Program-made: the position numbers and the translations under genes
Assembly (NCBI RefSeq): GCF_900106775.1
Contig: NZ_FNNQ01000023.1
Location: 1 to 19,818, forward strand
Length of the DNA stretch: 19,818 bases
Source: Marininema mesophilum
Lineage (GTDB): Bacteria; Bacillota; Bacilli; Thermoactinomycetales; DSM-45169
Direction: 5' to 3'
The notes under the pieces: model-generated
What the model saw: the letters and a program-made list of their open reading frames with translations, nothing else
Told to the model about the DNA's origin: nothing
Databases searched by the model: none
Part shown: piece by piece, positions 1 to 6,589 of the stretch
How the letters are laid out: each line of letters begins with the position of its first letter
How positions within the stretch are numbered: the first letter of the stretch is position 1

Positions 1-89
1 GTGCTTGCCGATAGAAAAAGAATACCTGAACCTAGAATAGCCGAAATATATAAGGCGATGGCTTGTGGCAAATTAATTGATCGGTTCAT
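1..89 (-). CDS. Amino-acid permease, APC family (N-terminal fragment)
   Basis: The first 29 codons of a minus-strand gene run off the left edge. The peptide begins MNRSINLPQAIALYISAILG and continues into GSGILFL. The 'LPQAIALY..AILGSGIL' pattern is typical of the first transmembrane helix of amino acid/polyamine/organocation permeases, where the small-residue GSG break forms part of the substrate site. A ribosome site AGGAGAT (95-101) lies 5 nt before the ATG, which fixes the start. The substrate cannot be told from this fragment. The gene is transcribed away from everything else here, with the lysin remnant just upstream. A plus-strand reading frame over the same bases has no ribosome site and no recognisable protein. 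I am fairly sure of the superfamily and not of a specific transporter. Confidence 0.75.
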   Translation of the reverse strand, partial: MNRSINLPQAIALYISAILGSGILFLSAS

Positions 90-182
90 CGTCTATCTCC
101 TCTTCCTTTGCACTTATTGCTCTATGTTTGTTATGTATATCATTCATTCACAAAAAAATCGTCTGGCTTTTTTGCGATCTAA

Positions 183-556
183 TTCGAAACTGAAACAATA
201 CGGGCCTATCCACATTTAGGAAACTGGGTAGAGGACTGGTTCGAGAAAAAGTTGAAACTCAGTGATTCTGGCTCATTCGGCAACTAGAGGACTGGCCAAC
301 TCAATAAAACCCCTAATAGGGCGAACTGGATACTTAAATATGTCCGTAGTAATCAAATGACCGGAGATGACGTCCTGGCTGTCCAAAAGCGCTTAGGGAT
401 TACTCCAGCAACAAACAAGCAAGGTAAACATTACGGCGTATATGGCCCACAGACGGAGAAAGCCGTCCACTTCTTCCAGAAGTAAGCCAGAGCTCTGAGA
501 AAGTCGTTGACTGGACTTGGGGTAATTTGTTCGTGGTGAAGAAAAAGGGAAGATGA
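183..556 (+). pseudogene. Remnant of a peptidoglycan hydrolase/lysin with PG-binding domain
   Basis: Reading from 183, one frame gives a coherent stretch with the pattern GNWVEDWFEKKLKLSDSGSF. It is cut by TAG at 285-287 and then continues in the same frame to TAA at 483-485. The second part contains a peptidoglycan-binding type 1 pattern: MTGDDVLAVQKRLG (from 357), YGVYGPQTEKAV and FFQK. The end of such domains, normally like VVDG..G..TWG.LF, appears one frame over as KVVDWTWGNLF (about 500-535), ending at TGA 554-556. So I see a premature stop, a frameshift and probably a small deletion. The catalytic domain is absent: upstream bases in this frame carry stops. Known family role: cell-wall-binding module of endolysins or autolysins. 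A strong terminator follows at once, as expected for the original gene. Decay is clear; the family of the missing catalytic part is unknown. Confidence 0.7.
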
Positions 557-557
557 T

Positions 558-597
558 AAAGAAGCCGGGCGGGGTATTTACCCCGCCCGGCTTCTTT
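558..597 (+). terminator. Strong rho-independent terminator after lysin remnant
   Basis: A perfect 14-bp GC-rich stem, GAAGCCGGGCGGGG (561-574) with CCCCGCCCGGCTTC (581-594), has a 6-nt TATTTA loop. It is flanked by AAA and TTT. It lies 2 bases after the last stop of the lysin remnant. The flanks would let it work on both strands. Confidence 0.85.
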
Positions 598-664
598 ATT
601 GATGTATGCATCCTTCACTTCTATTCCAATATTGAGCCTAGTGGGACTATGTTGATCCAATAAG

Positions 665-703
665 GCTGGCGTTTTTTATTGAGAAGTAAATTTACGCGCC
701 AGC
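665..703. repeat. Inverted repeat GCTGGCG / CGCCAGC
   Basis: Arms of 7 bp (665-671 and 697-703) are separated by 25 AT-rich bases that contain the palindrome GTAAATTTAC. It lies just downstream of the minus-strand 26-residue peptide gene and could be a weak terminator for it. There is no good T tract, so the role is uncertain. Confidence 0.4.
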
Positions 704-706
704 GAA

Positions 707-787
707 TTATGGTAGTTTTCCGCTAATAAATAAATAAGCTACTAATAGTGCTAAAACAAATACAATAATTGATCCAAGAAATCTCAT
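707..787 (-). CDS. 26-residue hydrophobic membrane peptide
   Basis: A short minus-strand gene encodes MRFLGSIIVFVLALLVAYLF followed by ISGKLP. Residues 4-22 form one clear transmembrane helix, with a short charged tail and Arg2 at the N-terminus. A strong ribosome site AAGGAGAT (794-801) lies 6 nt before the ATG, as expected of a translated gene rather than a chance frame. The stop TAA is at 707-709. I do not recognise a family. Small single-helix peptides of this size serve as regulators of transporters, as parts of respiratory complexes, as sporulation proteins or as type I toxins; nothing here chooses between these. The next minus-strand gene, the permease, is some 600 bases away beyond a terminator. 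Reality as a gene is likely from the ribosome site; function is unknown. Confidence 0.6.
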   Translation of the reverse strand: MRFLGSIIVFVLALLVAYLFISGKLP

Positions 788-803
788 GAGTTCATCTCCT
801 TAT

Positions 804-1146
804 TATTAGTTTTAGCTTTTTCAGCTCCCACGGAGCATCTAAGTACTCTTCTGCGTTAAAAAATATTATAATAAATTTATTGCTTTTACTATTATAACCT
901 CACAATCTGTAAAAAGTGTAGCATTCTTTTGTTATAAATGAAAATTATTAAAGATAAGTTGTTGAATTTCAAGGGAGTGATTGGGCAGCGTTTAGTGTCT
1001 GCACTTTCGTTAGTGACGAGTAACACTCTCCATTATGGTAAAGAAGAAACTTTCTTACATATTAGAAAAGACAAGGAGTATGGTTGTCCTAACTTGTAGC
1101 CCTAAATACTCACCCAAAACAAATATCGACATTTTTTAGAGTAGTT
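804..1146. other. AT-rich intergenic stretch without a supported gene
   Basis: Between the ribosome site of the small minus-strand peptide and the tRNA promoter I see no convincing gene. One open frame at 938-1099 (+) encodes 53 residues but has no ribosome site. ATTATA occurs at 865-870 and 891-896 and reads as TATAAT on the minus strand. These could be -10 elements for the small peptide gene, but neither has a recognisable -35. Confidence 0.5.
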
Positions 1147-1147
1147 G

Positions 1148-1176
1148 TTGACAATACTACGCAACCACTATATAAT
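1148..1176 (+). promoter_or_regulatory. Consensus sigma-A promoter of the tRNA-Pro/tRNA-Gly unit
   Basis: TTGACA (1148-1153) and TATAAT (1171-1176) match both hexamers perfectly, with the optimal 17-bp spacer. The start point should be near 1183, leaving about 124 nt of leader before the first tRNA. Such a strong promoter fits stable RNA expression. Confidence 0.88.
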
Positions 1177-1306
1177 AGTTTTTGTCGCTAAGCGATGGTA
1201 ACAGTTTTTCACGAGAAAAGACGTTGGTGTGTGTATTGTCGTCCTAAGAAGTAGTGTGCTCTAATCTTCGAGTATCGCTGACCGCACCGTTGATGAGCTT
1301 TCTTAC

Positions 1307-1383
<77 letters not shown>

Positions 1384-1400
1384 TATTCATTTTCAAATTT

Positions 1401-1474
1401 GCGGGTGTAGTTCAATGGTAGAACATTGGCCTTCCAAGCCGAATGCGAGGGTTCGATTCCCTTCACCCGCTCCA
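1401..1474 (+). tRNA. tRNA-Gly (anticodon UCC)
   Basis: The 74-nt gene has acceptor GCGGGTG/CACCCGC, discriminator T and encoded CCA. The D arm is GTTC/GAAC. The anticodon stem TTGGC/GCCGA carries loop CTTCCAA (anticodon TCC), and the T arm is GAGGG-TTCGATT-CCCTT. It reads GGA and GGG glycine codons. It is cotranscribed with the upstream tRNA-Pro and followed directly by a terminator. Confidence 0.96.
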
Positions 1475-1478
1475 CAAC

Positions 1479-1506
1479 AACCGTAGCCGGCTGGCTGCGG
1501 TTTTTC
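1479..1506 (+). terminator. Terminator of the tRNA unit
   Basis: Stem AACCGTAGCC / GGCTGCGGTT (1479-1488 with 1493-1502, one G-T pair) and a GGCT tetraloop are followed by a T tract (1501-1505). It begins 4 nt after the tRNA-Gly CCA end. Confidence 0.85.
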
Positions 1507-1551
1507 CATTGGCTTTTTTGTGTAAGCTGGTTAGGGGAGGAAGTGTAGCGA

Positions 1552-2544
1552 ATGAAAGATGAATTTGATCTAATTGCTAAGCTGCTCCAGAAGCGGCCGC
1601 CAGTGGATAAGAGTGTTGAGGTCGATGTAGGGGATGATGCAGCGGTCTATCGTCCAGGTCTAGGGATGTCCCAGGTGATTACCTGTGATACGATGGTCGA
1701 GAGTGTCCATTTTTCGGAGCAGACGATGGCACCTGAAGATATTGGCTGGAAGGGGATTGCCTCCAATGTGAGTGATATTGTTGCGATGGGGGGAATACCG
1801 AAGCACGCAGTAATCTCCCTGGCAGCGCCGGAAGTTTGGGAGGAAGAGAGTCTGCTCCGTTTCTATGATGGGCTAGGAGCCGGGGCAAAACACTTTGGTG
1901 TGACGATCCTTGGAGGCGATACGGTTCGTTCGATGAAGGGACTAGTGGTAACCATAACACTAGTTGGGGAAGTGGAGAGAGATTGCTCTCTTCGTCGCTC
2001 GAACGCGCGTCCTGGGGATATCGTTTTTGTCACAGGGCCATTGGGTGGTTCAGCGGCAGGGCTTCATTTATTATTACGCGAGGATACATCCGAGTGGATC
2101 GTACGGTATCCATCTCTTGTTGCCTTTCATCAACGCCCTTACCCTCATATTGAAGCGGGTCGCGTATTATCAACCCTGGGTGAGCGAGTGGCGGCCAATG
2201 ATGTGAGTGATGGACTAGGGCGAGAAGCAAGGGAGATCGCTGAAGCAAGTGGGGTTCGATTGGTAATCGAACCCTCCCTCATTCCCATATCACCGGAAAC
2301 GGTGGCCTATGGTGCAGAGATCGGGGTTAATCCTTTGCAGTGGGCCTTTGATGGTGGGGAGGATTATCAGTTGGTAGGGACCTTGCCTGCTCAAAGTTGG
2401 GAACGACTTTTGCACCTCGCTAAGGAAAAAGAAGTCTCCTTTACCCAGATTGGTTGGGTGGAGGAGGGGGAAGTTGGTGTGTACTGTATCGATGAGGGTA
2501 AACGCTCTCTGTTATCATACAAAGGATATAATCATTTTGCCTAG
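1552..2544 (+). CDS. thiL: Thiamine-monophosphate kinase
   Basis: ThiL phosphorylates thiamine monophosphate with ATP to give thiamine diphosphate, the active cofactor, in the cytoplasm. The 330-residue length is normal. It belongs to the PurM/ThiL/SelD fold. Visible motifs are the N-terminal GDDAAV (27-32), CDTMVESVHF (45-54), GWKGIASNVSDIVAMGG (65-81), GGDTV (121-125), DVSDGLG (217-223) in the C-terminal domain, and DGGEDYQL (267-274). The acidic residues of these motifs hold Mg2+ and nucleotide in the family. A GGGGAGG ribosome site about 11 nt upstream supports the ATG. The gene starts 45 bases after the tRNA terminator, and no clear own promoter is visible. It heads the tsaE-tsaB-rimI-tsaD string with a 14-nt gap, matching B. 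subtilis ydiA-ydiE order. The assignment is firm. Confidence 0.95.
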   Translation: MKDEFDLIAKLLQKRPPVDKSVEVDVGDDAAVYRPGLGMSQVITCDTMVESVHFSEQTMAPEDIGWKGIASNVSDIVAMGGIPKHAVISLAAPEVWEEESLLRFYDGLGAGAKHFGVTILGGDTVRSMKGLVVTITLVGEVERDCSLRRSNARPGDIVFVTGPLGGSAAGLHLLLREDTSEWIVRYPSLVAFHQRPYPHIEAGRVLSTLGERVAANDVSDGLGREAREIAEASGVRLVIEPSLIPISPETVAYGAEIGVNPLQWAFDGGEDYQLVGTLPAQSWERLLHLAKEKEVSFTQIGWVEEGEVGVYCIDEGKRSLLSYKGYNHFA

Positions 2545-2558
2545 ATGGGTGATGCCAT

Positions 2559-3023
2559 ATGGTAGAAACGTGTCAATTCACAACAAATGATGAGAAGGAG
2601 ACGAGGGCTCTTGCTAGCCACATCGCTATCTCCCTTCAAGCTGGGGATGTGATTGCTCTGGAGGGGGATCTTGGAGCAGGAAAGACAACATTCTCCCAGG
2701 GAGTGGCGCGGGGTTTAGGGATTGAAGCCCCGATTGATAGCCCTACCTTCACGTTAATAAAGGAATATGATCAGGGGCGTCTCCCCTTTATCCATATGGA
2801 CGTGTACCGTCTGGAAGATGGAGGGGAAGAACTTGGGTGGGAAGAGTACTTTTATGGCAATGCTGTTGCATTGGTTGAATGGGCGGATCGAATCAAAGAT
2901 TGGCTACCTGAGCGCTTTATCCATATTGAGATAAAACGAGTCGATGGCGATAGACGGATGATTACGGTCACAACACCTATAGAGTGGAAAGAGCGTATCT
3001 GTGGAGGAGTGGAAGAGGGATGA
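2559..3023 (+). CDS. tsaE: tRNA t6A biosynthesis ATPase TsaE
   Basis: TsaE is the small ATPase that binds the TsaB-TsaD complex and supports multiple rounds of N6-threonylcarbamoyladenosine synthesis at A37 of ANN-decoding tRNAs. At 154 residues it is full length. The P-loop is GDLGAGKTT (36-44), followed by SPTFTL (61-66) of the switch region, HMDVYRL (79-85) and VEWADRI (106-112), all signatures of this family (formerly YjeE/YdiB). The ATG follows thiL by 14 nt. The ribosome site is weak (GGGTGATG), so translation may depend partly on coupling to thiL. The stop overlaps the tsaB start in an ATGA arrangement. The identity is secure. Confidence 0.95.
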   Translation: MVETCQFTTNDEKETRALASHIAISLQAGDVIALEGDLGAGKTTFSQGVARGLGIEAPIDSPTFTLIKEYDQGRLPFIHMDVYRLEDGGEELGWEEYFYGNAVALVEWADRIKDWLPERFIHIEIKRVDGDRRMITVTTPIEWKERICGGVEEG

Positions 3024-3751
3024 AATGGTTGGCCGTAGATACATCGACACTGGTACTTGGCGTGGCAATCCTAGAAGATGGTCGCCTTCTTGGTGAAGTG
3101 ACGACACATTTACATAAAAATCACTCGGTGCGCCTGATGCCGACGGTCGCTCGTCTTATGGAGGATCTGGAACTTACACCCCGCGATTTGGATGCGGTTG
3201 TGGTAGCAGGGGGGCCGGGTTCTTATACAGGGGTGAGAATTGGTTATACGACAGCGAAAACCATTGCTTGGAGCCTTGGTATTCCTTTGTATAGTGTATC
3301 TAGTTTAGTGGTATTGGCAATGAATGGGTTTCGTTTTCCAGGAGAGATTGTTCCGCTCTTCGATGCAAGGCGGGATCGGGTTTATACGGGTCTATATGGG
3401 GTAAATGAGGGTGAACTAGTACCCATCCTCTCTGAGCGGGTGATCGATATAGAGAGTTGGCTTAAGGAACTAGTAGGGCGAGGGCCGATTCTCTTTATGG
3501 GAGAAGACGTGATTCGCTTTCAAGAGCGTATTCTCAGTGTGCTCGGCGATTTAGCGCATTTTGGCGTACCCGCAGAAAATGTTTCTAGGGCATCTTCTCT
3601 TGGGATGCTGGGTCATAGACGCTATCAGCAGGGTGTACCCCCTGAAAAAGAGGATGCGGCTCCAAACTATTTGCAACTAGCTGAAGCGGAAGCGAAGTGG
3701 TTGCAAAACCAAGCTAACGGAGGAGAAGAAAATGGGGCTGCCACCCATTGA
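3020..3751 (+). CDS. tsaB: tRNA t6A biosynthesis scaffold subunit TsaB
   Basis: TsaB is the inactive ASKHA-fold partner of TsaD; it organises the threonylcarbamoyl-transfer complex that makes t6A37. The 243-residue form starts at ATG 3020, overlapping the tsaE stop by 4 nt, with GGAGG and AGAGGG upstream. An earlier in-frame ATG at 2984 adds twelve residues before the conserved beta-strand and has no better site, so I reject it. Visible motifs are LAVDTSTLVLGVAI (4-17), HSVRLMPTV (35-43) and GGPGSYTGVRIG (64-75), the nucleotide-fold loop typical of the TsaB (YeaZ) family. The C-terminal part is less conserved, as usual. The 3' end overlaps rimI by 20 nt, implying coupled translation. Confidence 0.94.
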   Translation: MKWLAVDTSTLVLGVAILEDGRLLGEVTTHLHKNHSVRLMPTVARLMEDLELTPRDLDAVVVAGGPGSYTGVRIGYTTAKTIAWSLGIPLYSVSSLVVLAMNGFRFPGEIVPLFDARRDRVYTGLYGVNEGELVPILSERVIDIESWLKELVGRGPILFMGEDVIRFQERILSVLGDLAHFGVPAENVSRASSLGMLGHRRYQQGVPPEKEDAAPNYLQLAEAEAKWLQNQANGGEENGAATH

Positions 3752-4232
3752 GTTCCGTCTGATGAATGTGGCGGATATTCCTGCTGTGTTACAGGTGGAA
3801 CAAGCTTCTTTCACCGCTCCGTGGAATCGACAGGCTTTCTATAATGAACTGGTTCATAATCAGTTTGCTCACTATTTGGTGGTTGAGCATGAGAAGCATG
3901 TTATTGGATACTGCGGGTTGTGGTTGATTCTTGATGAGGCACACATTACCAATATCGCAATCCACCCGGATTATCGGGGGCGAGGAGTCGGGGATGTGAC
4001 GATGGATTATCTCAAGGCTTTTGCCTCTGAAGCTGGTGCGAAAAAAATGACCTTAGAAGTAAGAGTATCGAATGTATCTGCTCAACGTTTGTATCGTAAA
4101 AAAGGCTTTGCAGCTACTGGTGTGCGTCCCGGTTATTATACGGATAACCTTGAGGATGCGTTGATCATGTGGGCCGAGTTAGATGGAGGATCTGATGAGC
4201 AAAACAGCGAAATCTCTGGTGCTGGGTATTGA
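3732..4232 (+). CDS. rimI: GNAT N-acetyltransferase, RimI type
   Basis: RimI acetylates the N-terminal amine of ribosomal protein bS18 and related peptides with acetyl-CoA. The 166-residue protein shows the GNAT fold: an N-terminal strand-helix with EQASFTAPWNRQAF (24-37), the core strand ITNIAIHPDYRG, the acetyl-CoA pyrophosphate loop RGRGVG, and the C-terminal pattern NVSAQRLYRKKGF..GVRPGYY. The ribosome site GGAGGA (3719-3724) fixes the ATG. The start lies 20 nt inside tsaB, and the last 38 nt overlap tsaD, so the C-terminal tail (about 15 residues) is shaped by the overlap. Position between tsaB and tsaD is the standard Firmicutes arrangement. Family is certain; bS18 as the natural substrate is inferred from orthology. 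Confidence 0.92.
   Translation: MGLPPIEFRLMNVADIPAVLQVEQASFTAPWNRQAFYNELVHNQFAHYLVVEHEKHVIGYCGLWLILDEAHITNIAIHPDYRGRGVGDVTMDYLKAFASEAGAKKMTLEVRVSNVSAQRLYRKKGFAATGVRPGYYTDNLEDALIMWAELDGGSDEQNSEISGAGY
4185..4190 (+). promoter_or_regulatory. Ribosome site deciding the tsaD start
   Basis: GGAGGA lies inside the rimI coding sequence and overlaps an upstream in-frame ATG (4183). Its spacing of about 5 nt points to ATG 4195 as the true start. Confidence 0.75.
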
Positions 4233-5211
4233 AACCAGCTGTGATGAAACCGCTGCGGCGGTGGTAGAGGATGGCCATATCCTAAAATCGAATATAATCT
4301 CTTCGCAAATGGAGATTCATCGTCGCTTTGGGGGTGTAGTTCCCGAGGTGGCTTCCCGTCGTCATGTGGAGCGGGTGACATCCATCATCGAACAAGCCCT
4401 GGGGGAGGCGAAGGTGACAAAGGAGGAGCTTTCTGCTGTAGCAGTTACCCAAGGGCCAGGCTTAGTAGGAGCTCTCTTGATCGGCATCTCGGCTGCGAAA
4501 GCCTTCTCCTTTGCTACAGGTGTACCTCTGGTAGGGGTACATCATATTGCAGGGCATATCTATGCTTCGCATTTGGTGGAGCCGCTTCGTTTTCCCTTAG
4601 TGGCCCTTGTAGCCTCGGGGGGTCATACCGAACTTATCTATATGCCGGAGCATAACCGTTTTGAGCGCTTGGGACGAACGAGGGATGATGCGGCTGGGGA
4701 GGCCTTTGACAAAGTGGCTCGCGTGTTGGAGCTTCCTTACCCGGGTGGTCCTCATATTGATCGATTGGCCAAGGCGGGTGCTCCTCATCTCGATCTTCCT
4801 CGTTCCTGGTTAGGGGATTCTCTGGACTTTAGCTTCAGTGGATTAAAATCTGCGGTGATCAATCTGCTCCACAATTCCCAACAACGAGGGGAGACCATTG
4901 AAAAGGCCGATTTAGCGGCTAGTTTTCAGGCTTCCGTCGTGGAGGTACTCGTAGAAAAAGCAGTGCGTGCTACCCGTTTAAAGGGCGTATCAGAATTAGT
5001 CCTAGCTGGTGGAGTATCAGCAAACTCTGCTTTACGTGAAGCACTCGCCTCCCGCTGTAGGGAAGAAGGGATTATCTTGCGTGTGCCTCCGTTAGAACTA
5101 TGTACAGATAATGCAGCGATGATCGCTGCCGCAGGGACGTATCAGTTCCGAGATGGGCAATTTGCAGGTCTAGACCTGAATGCTACTGCAAATCTATCCT
5201 TGGATAGATGA
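4195..5211 (+). CDS. tsaD: tRNA N6-adenosine threonylcarbamoyltransferase TsaD
   Basis: TsaD transfers the threonylcarbamoyl group from threonylcarbamoyl-AMP to A37 of ANN-reading tRNAs. The 338-residue protein shows the Kae1/TsaD signatures in order: GIETSCDETAAAVV (11-24), FGGVVPEVASRRH (45-57), GPGLVGALLIG (87-97), the metal-binding HIAGH (117-121), ASGGHTEL (140-147), GRTRDDAAGEAFDKV (160-174), FSFSGLKSAV, LAGGVSANSALR and the late LCTDNAAMIAAAG. No key residue is missing. I place the start at ATG 4195, with GGAGG at 4185-4189 as its ribosome site; the in-frame ATG at 4183 overlaps that site. It overlaps rimI by 38 nt and closes the operon, being followed by two hairpin terminators. Confidence 0.96.
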   Translation: MSKTAKSLVLGIETSCDETAAAVVEDGHILKSNIISSQMEIHRRFGGVVPEVASRRHVERVTSIIEQALGEAKVTKEELSAVAVTQGPGLVGALLIGISAAKAFSFATGVPLVGVHHIAGHIYASHLVEPLRFPLVALVASGGHTELIYMPEHNRFERLGRTRDDAAGEAFDKVARVLELPYPGGPHIDRLAKAGAPHLDLPRSWLGDSLDFSFSGLKSAVINLLHNSQQRGETIEKADLAASFQASVVEVLVEKAVRATRLKGVSELVLAGGVSANSALREALASRCREEGIILRVPPLELCTDNAAMIAAAGTYQFRDGQFAGLDLNATANLSLDR

Positions 5212-5223
5212 ATATGGCATTGG

Positions 5224-5255
5224 AGAAGACACGGAGAGATCCGTGTCATCTTGTT
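5224..5255 (+). terminator. Hairpin terminator after tsaD
   Basis: Stem GACACGGA (5228-5235) and TCCGTGTC (5240-5247) with a GAGA tetraloop, extended by AGA/TCT across one mismatch, is followed by TTGTT. It lies 16 bases after the tsaD stop. The T tract is modest, so a second terminator at 5346 may finish the job. Confidence 0.65.
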
Positions 5256-5345
5256 AAAATCATTTTATTGGTATAGGACCTTAGAACTATAATGAAGAAC
5301 ATCTATGAGACAAGATGTCTTTAGCAAATAGATTCCTTGCAAAAG

Positions 5346-5396
5346 AAAAGGCTGTACCTACAAGCTGAATCAGCTTGTAGGTACAGCCTTTTTTGT
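5346..5396. terminator. Bidirectional terminator between tsaD and the 61-residue membrane protein
   Basis: A perfect 22-bp stem runs from AAAAGGCTGTACC (from 5346) through CAAGCTG (to 5367). It pairs with CAGCTTG (from 5371) through GGTACAGCCTTTT, with a 3-nt loop. Six Ts follow on the plus strand and an A run precedes it. It is well placed to stop the tsaD operon from the left and the minus-strand gene from the right. Confidence 0.9.
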
Positions 5397-5398
5397 AT

Positions 5399-5584
5399 TT
5401 AAGATTTTTTTTCGGCGACTTTAAATCGACCGGAGAATTCTTTTTCAAATTCTTTCTTGTGGCGGCGCTCACGTCTTGCTGTCAGTACCATCGTAATAAA
5501 CGTTGCGATGACAATGACGACGAAAAAAAGTGCCAGGAACCAAGTCCACCCTTGAGGAGTGATCAAATTTAGAATCCAGTCCAC
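5399..5584 (-). CDS. Small single-pass membrane protein, unknown function
   Basis: A 61-residue protein starts at GTG (5582-5584) with ribosome site AAGGAGG about 9 nt upstream. Residues 1-13 are amphipathic and rich in Trp. Residues 14-36 form a strong transmembrane helix (FLALFFVVIVIATFI core). Residues 37-61 are highly charged, with RRERRHKKEFEKEF followed by a basic tail, so the C-terminus should be cytoplasmic by the positive-inside rule. It is flanked by its own terminator and faces away from the pxp genes. I do not recognise a family. Size and layout resemble many short Bacillales membrane proteins with a coiled, charged tail. Expression is likely from the ribosome site and terminator; function is unknown. 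Confidence 0.65.
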   Translation of the reverse strand: MDWILNLITPQGWTWFLALFFVVIVIATFITMVLTARRERRHKKEFEKEFSGRFKVAEKKS

Positions 5585-5717
5585 TTATAGAAACCTCCTT
5601 CGATTTTTCCCCCTTGCGTTTCCGTTCGCCAGAATCCTTTTGGTGTATCATTCTTGTTAACTACAACTTTAGTCCTAATGTTTCATCTCGAACAATTTTT
5701 TTGGGGAAAGAGAAAAA

Positions 5718-5746
5718 TTGAACGTTGTAGATAAGGGGTATATTCT
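5718..5746 (+). promoter_or_regulatory. Possible sigma-A promoter of the pxp operon
   Basis: TTGAAC (5718-5723) and TATTCT (5741-5746) have a 17-bp spacer, 109 bp upstream of pxpB. Each hexamer matches only 4 of 6 consensus bases. It is the best candidate in the gap, but alternatives such as TATATT one step upstream exist. Confidence 0.35.
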
Positions 5747-5854
5747 GATATAGCGTGTGTGGGTATAGAAAAGCATTTGTAGGAGGTATGATCGATGGAG
5801 GTGCCGAAGTGACATGGATGGTTTATTTGTGAAAGTTGGATAGGAGGTAAGCTG

Positions 5855-6589
5855 GTGGGGGATATGCCATCGATTCAACCAGTAGGAGATACTGGAGTAC
5901 GTATTCATTTTGGTGATCAGATTGATCCTGAGATTCACAAGCAGATTCAGAGTTATTGTAACGCTTTACAGGCGAGGAACCTAAGGGGAGTAATAGAGTG
6001 GGTCCCTTCTTATACAGCGGTGACGATCTACTACCATCCTTATCAAATTGATTATCAGAGCTTGATTAGAGAACTAGCGAAGATGAAGAAAAATATTCAG
6101 TCACTTTCTGAGCGGGAAGTAAGAAAAGTAGTGATCCCTGTGGTATATGGGGGAGAGTACGGTCCTGATCTAGTGGATGTGGCCGAGCATAATGGTCTAA
6201 CTCCAGCAGAAGTGATAGAGATCCATAGTAGTGCTTCTTATCTGGTATATATGATGGGGTTTGTACCTGGGTTTCCCTACTTAGGTGGGATGTCAGAGTC
6301 CATCGCAACTCCACGGCTGGAGCAACCACGAGCAACGATTCCTGTAGGTTCAGTAGGGATCGCAGGAGGTCAGACAGGGGTTTATCCTTTGGAAACGCCC
6401 GGGGGGTGGCGGCTGATCGGCCGGACGCCCCTTCGCCTTTATGATCCACACCGGGAGAGGCCGATGCTTTTGATGGTAGGGGACCAGATCACCTTTGAGC
6501 CTGTGTCAATGAAAGAGTATTCGGAGAGAGAAGCAGATGAGCTCAAAATCCACAAGAAAAGGGAGCAATCAAATGAGCTATCGGATTGA
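5855..6589 (+). CDS. pxpB: 5-oxoprolinase subunit PxpB (KipI family)
   Basis: PxpB and PxpC together activate 5-oxoproline with ATP for ring opening by PxpA, giving L-glutamate. In B. subtilis the orthologue was first named KipI for inhibition of sporulation kinase KinA. The 244-residue protein has the full family architecture: an N-terminal domain with PVGDTGVRIHFGD (9-21), the central YMMGFVPGFPYLGGM (132-146), then IPVGSVGIAGGQTGVYP (162-178) and TPGGWRLIGRTPLRLY (181-196) of the cyclophilin-like fold. The start is GTG 5855 with AGGAGG (5842-5847) 7 nt before it. The 3' end overlaps pxpA by 17 nt. The tail beyond residue 215 is charged and unconserved. The assignment is firm; any KinA-inhibitor role is only by family analogy. 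Confidence 0.92.
   Translation: MGDMPSIQPVGDTGVRIHFGDQIDPEIHKQIQSYCNALQARNLRGVIEWVPSYTAVTIYYHPYQIDYQSLIRELAKMKKNIQSLSEREVRKVVIPVVYGGEYGPDLVDVAEHNGLTPAEVIEIHSSASYLVYMMGFVPGFPYLGGMSESIATPRLEQPRATIPVGSVGIAGGQTGVYPLETPGGWRLIGRTPLRLYDPHRERPMLLMVGDQITFEPVSMKEYSEREADELKIHKKREQSNELSD

Noticed and set aside
1..219. 72-codon plus-strand frame starting with GTG at base 1
   Set aside because: No ribosome site is visible and no family is recognisable. The opposite strand encodes a permease N-terminus with a good ribosome site over the same bases.
938..1099. 53-codon plus-strand frame (MKIIKDKLLNFKGVIG...)
   Set aside because: No Shine-Dalgarno sequence precedes the ATG, and no motif or clear promoter is seen. 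Left as possible chance or relic.
6066..6449. 127-codon minus-strand frame opposite pxpB
   Set aside because: Shadow of a conserved gene, low-complexity His/Pro/Leu composition, no ribosome site.
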